From Denitromonas iodatirespirans (GTDB taxonomy: Bacteria; Pseudomonadota; Gammaproteobacteria; Burkholderiales; Rhodocyclaceae), in the NCBI RefSeq assembly GCF_018524365.1, contig NZ_JAEKFT010000004.1, positions 62,001-126,000 on the forward strand: DNA of 64,000 nucleotides, given 5' to 3'. Of this stretch, positions 58,922 to 64,000 are shown in pieces. A program made the translations under genes and the position numbers. The notes below the pieces were generated by a model that worked only from the letters and a program-made list of their open reading frames with translations, had not been told where the DNA came from and ran no database searches. How positions within the stretch are numbered: position 1 is the stretch's first letter; each line of letters starts with the position of its first letter.

Positions 58922-60313
58922 TTACTTCGCATTCTGGACGATCTCGCGCCCCTTGAGAAGATTCAATGCCTGCTGGAACTGGAAATCCTCCTCGCTGGCC
59001 GGCTCGATCCGCTTGGGCAAGGCCTCGTCGCCCGACGCCTCTTCCGAGGCCGCGCGCGCCGCCTCACGGGCCGCCGCGGCCTTGCGTTCGGCTTCCGGAT
59101 CCTTGTCGTTCTCAAGGTGGCCGCGCAGGTCCGCTTCGCGAACGCGCAGCTGGGCCGACTTGTCCTGCGGATCCTCGACGGTGTAGTCCGGCTCAATCCC
59201 CTTGGCCTGGATGGAGCGGCCACCTGGCGTGTAGTAGCGCGCGGTGGTCAGCTTGATCGCCGTGTTGTTGGTCAGCGGCAGAATGGTCTGTACCGAGCCC
59301 TTGCCGAAGGTCTGGGTTCCCAGCACCTTGGCCCGCTGGTGATCCTGCAGCGCGCCCGCCACGATCTCCGAGGCCGAGGCCGAACCGCCATTGACCAGTA
59401 CGACCATCGGCACATTCTTGACCGCCGCCGGCAGGTCTTTCAGGAAATCGGTCCGGGTGCCGCGCAGATAGTCATCCGGCGTGGCCAGATACTTACGTTT
59501 GGCGTCCGGCGTGCGGCCATCCGTCGACACCACCAGCGCCTCCGGCGGCAGGAAGGCCGCTGCCACACCGACCGCGCCATGCAGCAAACCACCCGGGTCA
59601 TTGCGCAGATCGAGCACCAGCCCCTTGAGCGGCTCCTTGGCATACAGCTTGGTCAGATGCTCGGCCAGCGACGCCGCGGTCGCCTCCTGGAATTGAACCA
59701 CCCGCAGGTAACCATAGCCCGGCTCGACCAGCTTCGACTTGACGCTGCGCACCTTGATGATCTCGCGCACGATGGTCACCACCAGCGGCTTCTCATCGCC
59801 TTTGCGCACGATGGTCAGGACGATCTTGGTGTTCGGCTTGCCGCGCATCTGCTTGACGGCATCGCCCAGGGTCATGCCCTTGACCGGCGTGTCATCCAGC
59901 TTGACGATCAGGTCGCCGGCCTTGATGCCGGCGCGGAACGCGGGCGTGTCCTCGATCGGCGAGATGACCTTGACGAAGCCATCCTCCATGCCCACCTCGA
60001 TGCCGAGGCCGCCGAATTCGCCTTGCGTGCCGACCTGCAGATCCTTGAACGCATCGGCATCGAGATAGGCCGAATGCGGATCGAGCCCGCTGAGCATGCC
60101 GCTGATGGCATCGGTGAGCAGAGCCTTGTCCTCGACCGGCTCGACATAGCCCTGCTTGATGGCGTTGAACACATCGGCCAGCGCGCGCAACTCCTGCATC
60201 GGCAAGGGCGCCAGCGCGGCCTTGTCGGCATTGGCCGGGAAATTCAGACTGATCAGGACGCCCGCACACATACCGGTGAAGATCAGTCCAAACTGCTGCA
60301 GTTTGCTACGCAT
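58922..60313 (-). CDS. ctpA: C-terminal processing peptidase (S41 family)
   Basis: The 463-residue product has a signal anchor (FGLIFTGMCAGVLISLNF), a PDZ domain (EFGGLGIEVGMEDGFVKVIS) and the S41 catalytic region with Ser in NGGSASASEIVAGAL and Lys in TFGKGSVQ. It cleaves periplasmic proteins at their C-termini, as do Prc/CtpA enzymes. A low-complexity Ala/Glu-rich segment near the C-terminus is typical. It follows envC by 47 bases. Confidence 0.95.
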   Translation of the reverse strand: MRSKLQQFGLIFTGMCAGVLISLNFPANADKAALAPLPMQELRALADVFNAIKQGYVEPVEDKALLTDAISGMLSGLDPHSAYLDADAFKDLQVGTQGEFGGLGIEVGMEDGFVKVISPIEDTPAFRAGIKAGDLIVKLDDTPVKGMTLGDAVKQMRGKPNTKIVLTIVRKGDEKPLVVTIVREIIKVRSVKSKLVEPGYGYLRVVQFQEATAASLAEHLTKLYAKEPLKGLVLDLRNDPGGLLHGAVGVAAAFLPPEALVVSTDGRTPDAKRKYLATPDDYLRGTRTDFLKDLPAAVKNVPMVVLVNGGSASASEIVAGALQDHQRAKVLGTQTFGKGSVQTILPLTNNTAIKLTTARYYTPGGRSIQAKGIEPDYTVEDPQDKSAQLRVREADLRGHLENDKDPEAERKAAAAREAARAASEEASGDEALPKRIEPASEEDFQFQQALNLLKGREIVQNAK

Positions 60314-60360
60314 GACTACTCCAAACGAAGGGACGCCGCCTCCTGGCGCGCCCCGGGAAT

Positions 60361-61611
60361 TCAGTTCAGGCGGATCCAGTCCATCGGATCCACGGCACGC
60401 CCCTGATGGCGGATCTCGAAGTATAGCCCCGGCTCCGGATTTCCTCCGCTGTCACCGGCCGCGGCCAGCACATCGCCGGCCGACACACGCTCGCCGTTGG
60501 ACTTGAACAGCGCCTCATTGTTTCCGTACACCGTCAAATATCCCTGGCCATGATCGATGATGATGAGATTTCCGAAGCCGCGCAACCAATCGGAGAAAAC
60601 CACCTCGCCATCGGCCACCGCGTGCACCTCGTCGCCATTGTCGGCGCGGATGAAGATGCCTTTCCAGGTCGTCCCGCCCGCAGCGCGGTCGGCGCCGAAG
60701 CGACCCACCACCTGACCTTTGAGCGGCGCCTTGAGCTGACCGCGCAGGGCGGCGAACGCCTTGCCGCGTGCGCTCTGATCGGCGCTTTGCCTGGACGACG
60801 CCACCACTGGCTCGCTCGGCGCCTCCGTCGTCCTCGGCGGGGTCGGTCGAGGGCGGGCCCGGGCCTTGGCCAACTCGATCATCAAGGCCCGCAGCCGCGC
60901 TTCGTCGCGCTGCAGGCTGACAACCTCGTCCTTCTGGGTTTTCAATTCCTTCGCCAGCTCGGCCAGGATCTGTCCGCGCCGATCCCGTTCCTTCTTGAGT
61001 TCGGCCAGCTCGCGCCGTTGTTCGGCCTCGAGTCGGGCAACCTCGGCGCGGTGCGCCTCGGCCGTTTCCTGCTGGCGGGCCTGGAGCGCCATGGCCTCGC
61101 GCAAACGGCTCACGATGGCCTGCTTTTCGCGCCCGATCTGCTCCAGGTAGTAGGCATCGCGCGCCAGTTGATTGGGCTCGCGCGCACTGAGCAGATAGCC
61201 GACCCCCGGTTCGCCGCCATGCTGGTAGTAGCTGCGCAGCCAGTCGGCCAGCGCTGCACGCCCGGCCTCGATCCGGGACTGCGTCTGACGCAGGGCGGCT
61301 TCGATCTGCGCCACGGCCTCGTCCGCCGCCTTGCGCTCGCGCACCCGTTCGCGCACGCGCCGCAGGATTTTCGACACCGCGACATCGGCCTGCTTGAGCG
61401 CTTTGGCGGCATCCGAATGGGTTGACTCGGTGTCCGCCACCTCGGCTTCGGCCGCGCGCAGTTTCGCCTTGACCGCGTCCAGCTCGCTACGCGAAGCGGC
61501 GATACGCGCCGTGGCCTCGTCGGCACCGGCAAGACCCGGCATGACGACGAGCGCCAGCGTCAGCGCGATCGCCGTCATGGGCCGCCAGCGCTTGGCGGCA
61601 GAGGGGCTCAC
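60361..61611 (-). CDS. envC: EnvC-like murein hydrolase activator
   Basis: A 416-residue protein with a signal peptide, two long coiled-coil stretches (about 35-230) and a C-terminal LytM domain (about 310-416). In that domain the usual metal ligands are replaced (GGTTWKGIFI; YFEIRHQG in place of HxH with an upstream HxxxD), so it is probably a non-catalytic activator of amidases, as EnvC is. The start is GTG at 61611, giving a basic n-region KRWRP; an ATG at 61578 would leave no basic residues. It lies 4 bases from gpmA. Confidence 0.88.
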   Translation of the reverse strand: MSPSAAKRWRPMTAIALTLALVVMPGLAGADEATARIAASRSELDAVKAKLRAAEAEVADTESTHSDAAKALKQADVAVSKILRRVRERVRERKAADEAVAQIEAALRQTQSRIEAGRAALADWLRSYYQHGGEPGVGYLLSAREPNQLARDAYYLEQIGREKQAIVSRLREAMALQARQQETAEAHRAEVARLEAEQRRELAELKKERDRRGQILAELAKELKTQKDEVVSLQRDEARLRALMIELAKARARPRPTPPRTTEAPSEPVVASSRQSADQSARGKAFAALRGQLKAPLKGQVVGRFGADRAAGGTTWKGIFIRADNGDEVHAVADGEVVFSDWLRGFGNLIIIDHGQGYLTVYGNNEALFKSNGERVSAGDVLAAAGDSGGNPEPGLYFEIRHQGRAVDPMDWIRLN

Positions 61612-61615
61612 TGTG

Positions 61616-62365
61616 TCAGACCTTGGCTTTGCCCTGCCCCGCCACCGCAGCAGCGGCGGCCTTGATGGTGTCGGCATCGGCCAGGTAGTCGCTGCGGATC
61701 GGGCGCAGATTGGCGTCGAGTTCATACACCAGCGGCTGGGCCGTGGGAATGTTGAGGCCGACGATGTCGGCATCGCTCACGCCGTCGAGATACTTGATCA
61801 GGGCGCGCAGGCTGTTGCCGTGCGCCGCGATCAGGATCCGGTCGCCGGCCAGCACGCGCGGCACGATCACCGTTTCCCAGTAAGGCACCACCCGCGCCAC
61901 GGTGTCTTTCAGGCACTCGGTGCGAGGGAAGCGATCGGCAGGCAGACTAGCGTAGCGCGGATCGTCCGGCGTCAGACGGGCGTCGCCGGCCTCCAGCGCG
62001 GGCGGCGGCACGTCGTAGGAGCGGCGCCACTGCAGCACCTGGTCGTCGCCATATTTGGCGGCGGTCTCGGCCTTGTTCAGCCCTTGCAGCGCGCCATAGT
62101 GACGCTCGTTGAGCCGCCACGAATGCTCGACCGGCAACCACAGCGCATCCATGCGCTCGAGCACCAGATTCAGCGTCTTGTTCGCCCGCTTGAGCACCGA
62201 GGTAAAAGCCACGTCGAAGGCAAAGCCCTTCTCGCGCAACAGGTCGCCGGCGACGCGCGCCTCCTCCACGCCTTTTTCGGTCAGATCAACGTCGGTCCAG
62301 CCGGTAAACCGGTTTTCCTTGTTCCAGGTGGACTCTCCGTGGCGAAGCAATACGATCTTGTACAT
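61616..62365 (-). CDS. gpmA: 2,3-bisphosphoglycerate-dependent phosphoglycerate mutase
   Basis: The 249-residue enzyme has [18 protein letters not shown] with the phospho-His, and the second catalytic His in IAAHGNSLR. It interconverts 3- and 2-phosphoglycerate in glycolysis. First gene of the gpmA-envC-ctpA-hesA cluster, divergent from arsR. Confidence 0.96.
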   Translation of the reverse strand: MYKIVLLRHGESTWNKENRFTGWTDVDLTEKGVEEARVAGDLLREKGFAFDVAFTSVLKRANKTLNLVLERMDALWLPVEHSWRLNERHYGALQGLNKAETAAKYGDDQVLQWRRSYDVPPPALEAGDARLTPDDPRYASLPADRFPRTECLKDTVARVVPYWETVIVPRVLAGDRILIAAHGNSLRALIKYLDGVSDADIVGLNIPTAQPLVYELDANLRPIRSDYLADADTIKAAAAAVAGQGKAKV

Positions 62366-62452
62366 GAGGGGCTATCAACTCGCTAGGGTGGTTAAGACGG
62401 GTTCTTGCGTCGCGCCAAGTCGCCGCTACGGCAAAAAATGGTATTTTATTAC

Positions 62453-62469
62453 ATTCATCTTTGTCGAAT
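62453..62469. promoter_or_regulatory. Imperfect dyad before the ArsR gene
   Basis: ATTCATC-TTT-GTCGAAT is an imperfect inverted repeat 12 bases before the GTG start. It reads ATTC-n9-GAAT, one base off the ATTC-n8-GAAT form I recall for SqrR/BigR operators. The surrounding 60 bases are AT-rich. Confidence 0.35.
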
Positions 62470-62481
62470 CGATCGCCGATC

Positions 62482-62811
62482 GTGAATAGTCATCCCATTG
62501 TTGATCTGATCGGCAAGACCGAGCAGATCGAAACCGCCGCACGGGCCCTCAAGGCCATCTCCCACCCGCTCAGGCTCAAGATCCTGTGCGTGATCGGTGA
62601 AGGAGAGGTCTGCGTCCAGGACATCGTCGAGGCCGTCGGCACCTCCCAGAGCAACATTTCCCAGCACCTGGCCATTTTGCGTGACAAGGGTGTCTTGCTC
62701 ACGCGCAAGGACGCCAACCGTGTTTACTACCGGGTCGGCGATCAGCGCACCTTGCAGCTGATCGTCCTGATGCGCGAAGTCTTCTGCGGCGAAGCGCCGG
62801 CCCAATCCTGA
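62482..62811 (+). CDS. ArsR/SmtB-family regulator, possibly persulfide-sensing
   Basis: The 109-residue winged helix protein has AISHPLRLKIL and the HTH segment VGTSQSNISQHLAILRDKGV. It has three Cys: C36 (ILCVIG), C44 (EVCVQD) and C102 (VFCGE). A Cys in helix 2 and one in helix 5 are the sensor pair in SqrR/BigR-type persulfide regulators. The next genes are a rhodanese and a glutaredoxin, so sulfide or persulfide response is a fair guess. A GTG start at 62482 is preferred over a TTG at 62461. Confidence 0.85.
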   Translation: MNSHPIVDLIGKTEQIETAARALKAISHPLRLKILCVIGEGEVCVQDIVEAVGTSQSNISQHLAILRDKGVLLTRKDANRVYYRVGDQRTLQLIVLMREVFCGEAPAQS

Positions 62812-62832
62812 CATTTCGAGAAGGAAATTTCC

Positions 62833-63249
62833 GTGGAGTTTTTGCAGCAAAATTGGTACTGGGCAGCCCTCGCGGTCGCCAGCGGCGCCTTCCTGGTGAT
62901 CGAGACCCTGCGCCAGCGCGGCGACAGCAGCAGCCTGTCACCGGTGCAGGCTACCCTGATGATCAACCGCGAAGACGCCACCGTGATCGACGTGCGCGAG
63001 CAGAACGAGTTCATCCAGGGCCACATCCCGAACGCCCGCCACATCCCTCTCTCCGCCCTGGACAAGCGGACGGCCGAACTGGAAAAACTGAAACAACAAC
63101 CGATCATCGTATGCTGCGCGTCCGGCGCACGCTCGAGTGCGGCCATGGCCACACTGCGCAAGCTCGGCTGCGAAAAAGTGTTCAACCTCCGCGGTGGCAT
63201 TGCCGGCTGGCAGCAAGCGGGCCAACCCGTCTCGCGCAAGAGGAAATAA
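62833..63249 (+). CDS. Membrane-anchored rhodanese
   Basis: The 138-residue product has an N-terminal membrane helix (WYWAALAVASGAFLVIETL) and a single rhodanese domain with VIDVREQNEFIQGHIPNA and active-site CCASGARS (catalytic Cys 95). It carries sulfane sulfur or transfers it. It starts with GTG 21 bases after the ArsR gene and ends one base before grxC, so the three form an operon. Confidence 0.92.
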   Translation: MEFLQQNWYWAALAVASGAFLVIETLRQRGDSSSLSPVQATLMINREDATVIDVREQNEFIQGHIPNARHIPLSALDKRTAELEKLKQQPIIVCCASGARSSAAMATLRKLGCEKVFNLRGGIAGWQQAGQPVSRKRK

Positions 63250-63250
63250 C

Positions 63251-63520
63251 ATGGTCGCTCGCATCCGCATGTACGCCACGCTCGGCTGCCCCTACTGCGT
63301 GCGTGCCGAAGCCCTGCTCAACCGCAAGGGCGTCACCGACATCGAAAAGATCCGTGTCGATCTCGATCCGGCTCGTCGGCAGGAAATGATGATGATCACC
63401 GGCCGGCGCACCGTGCCGCAGATCTTCATCGACGACATGCACGTGGGCGGCTGCGACGAGCTCCATGCGCTCGACCAGGCAGGCAAGCTCGATCCGCTTC
63501 TGAATGCCGAAGCGGCCTGA
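63251..63520 (+). CDS. grxC: Glutaredoxin 3
   Basis: An 89-residue glutaredoxin with the active site CPYC, the GSH-binding motif TVPQIFI and GGCDEL. It reduces disulfides with glutathione. It starts immediately after the rhodanese gene and is followed by secB at 33 bases; grxC-secB is a common pair. Confidence 0.95.
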   Translation: MVARIRMYATLGCPYCVRAEALLNRKGVTDIEKIRVDLDPARRQEMMMITGRRTVPQIFIDDMHVGGCDELHALDQAGKLDPLLNAEAA

Positions 63521-63553
63521 ACGATTCATTCCAATCTGACACAAGGCAGAACC

Positions 63554-64000
63554 ATGACCGAAAACACCCAACCCGTCTTCACCATCGAAAAGCTCTACAT
63601 CCGCGACCTGTCGGTCGAAGTGCCCAACGCACCGACGATCTTCCTGGATCGCGAAACACCGCAGATCAATGTGCAGCTGCGCACCGACAGCAAGGGCATC
63701 GACGAAGGCGTGTACGAAGTGGTCCTGACCGTCACGGTGACCGCCAAGATCGGTGAAGAGAAAACCGTGTTCCTGGTCGAAGCCGCCCAGGCCGGTATTT
63801 TCCAGATCCGCAACGTGCCCGAGTCCGATGTCGAACCGATCATGATGATCGGCTGCGCCAACATCCTGTTCCCCTACGCCCGCGAAGCGATCTCCGACGC
63901 CGTCACCCGCGCCGGCTTCCAGCCGGTGCTGCTGGCTCCGGTCAACTTCGAGGCAATCTACCAGGCCCGTCAGCAGGAACAGCAGAACGCCGGCCAGGAC
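63554..64000 (+). CDS. secB: SecB export chaperone (3' end cut off)
   Basis: The first 149 codons are visible and the frame runs off the window end. MTENTQPVFTIEKLYIRDLS, VYEVVLTVTVTAKIGEEK and FPYAREAISDAVTRAGFQPV are typical SecB strands and helices. Known SecB is about 155 residues, so only a few codons are missing. It holds preproteins unfolded for the Sec translocon. Confidence 0.96.
   Translation, partial: MTENTQPVFTIEKLYIRDLSVEVPNAPTIFLDRETPQINVQLRTDSKGIDEGVYEVVLTVTVTAKIGEEKTVFLVEAAQAGIFQIRNVPESDVEPIMMIGCANILFPYAREAISDAVTRAGFQPVLLAPVNFEAIYQARQQEQQNAGQD

Overview
The window is a GC-rich chromosomal segment from a betaproteobacterium. The protein families and the order gpmA-envC-ctpA-hesA next to arsR-rhodanese-grxC-secB suggest Rhodocyclales (Azoarcus/Thauera/Denitromonas-like). 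That placement comes from recognising families and gene order; no database search was run. I saw no rRNA, tRNA, CRISPR array, transposase or integrase.

Layout. 1-2.2 kb: a cut-off NADP-binding reductase divergent from a LysR regulator, then a Spy-like periplasmic protein. 2.3-6.6 kb: an overlapping three-gene signalling operon (YfiR-like protein, hybrid histidine kinase, GGDEF response regulator). 6.7-10.8 kb: an apparent fusion of a CruF-like membrane domain with a CrtC/AttH-like domain, and a TonB-dependent receptor. 11.0-11.8 kb: an SDR reductase. 11.9-23.2 kb: iron-type genes. A MacA-MacB-outer membrane factor-hydroxy acid oxidase operon with 4-nt overlaps is followed by an oppositely oriented FecI-FecR-FecA-PepSY set, and three Fur-like boxes link the two. 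23.3-23.6 kb: a chimeric scar made of the 3' end of the cyanophycin synthetase gene joined to the 3' end of the hydroxy acid oxidase gene. 23.8-25.1 kb: a small competition cassette with a CdiI-like immunity protein, a Tlde1-like L,D-transpeptidase-fold effector candidate and a lipoprotein that may be its immunity partner. 25.4-33.2 kb: a cyanophycin locus (cphA, a degenerate second synthetase, and a divergent ABC transporter plus DUF1854 protein). 33.2-46.4 kb: a copper island with P1B ATPase, two cytochromes c, a Met-rich protein, CusFCBA-like efflux and a CusRS-like two-component system, carrying four copies of one inverted-repeat operator. 46.4-51.7 kb: aminopeptidase N, then rubrerythrin, a HdrB/GlpC-like Fe-S protein and DUF3501. 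51.8-53.9 kb: TRAP transporter membrane subunits without a visible binding protein. 54-64 kb: housekeeping genes (histidine phosphatase, glyA, nrdR, ribD, hesA/moeB-like, ctpA, envC, gpmA, an ArsR regulator, rhodanese, grxC and secB, the last cut by the window end).

The most unusual structure is the scar at 23317-23597. Each half matches the 3' end of an intact gene elsewhere in the window (cphA at 25.4 kb, the hydroxy acid oxidase at 17.5 kb) at roughly 95 percent. The two halves are joined in the order expected at the join of a tandem duplication, or of an imported segment carrying 'oxidase end - cargo - cphA end'. The iron-uptake genes therefore lie between two direct repeats of the oxidase 3' end, and the competition cassette between two direct repeats of the cphA 3' end. 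The copper operator family and the Fur-like boxes are the other regulatory patterns most worth testing.
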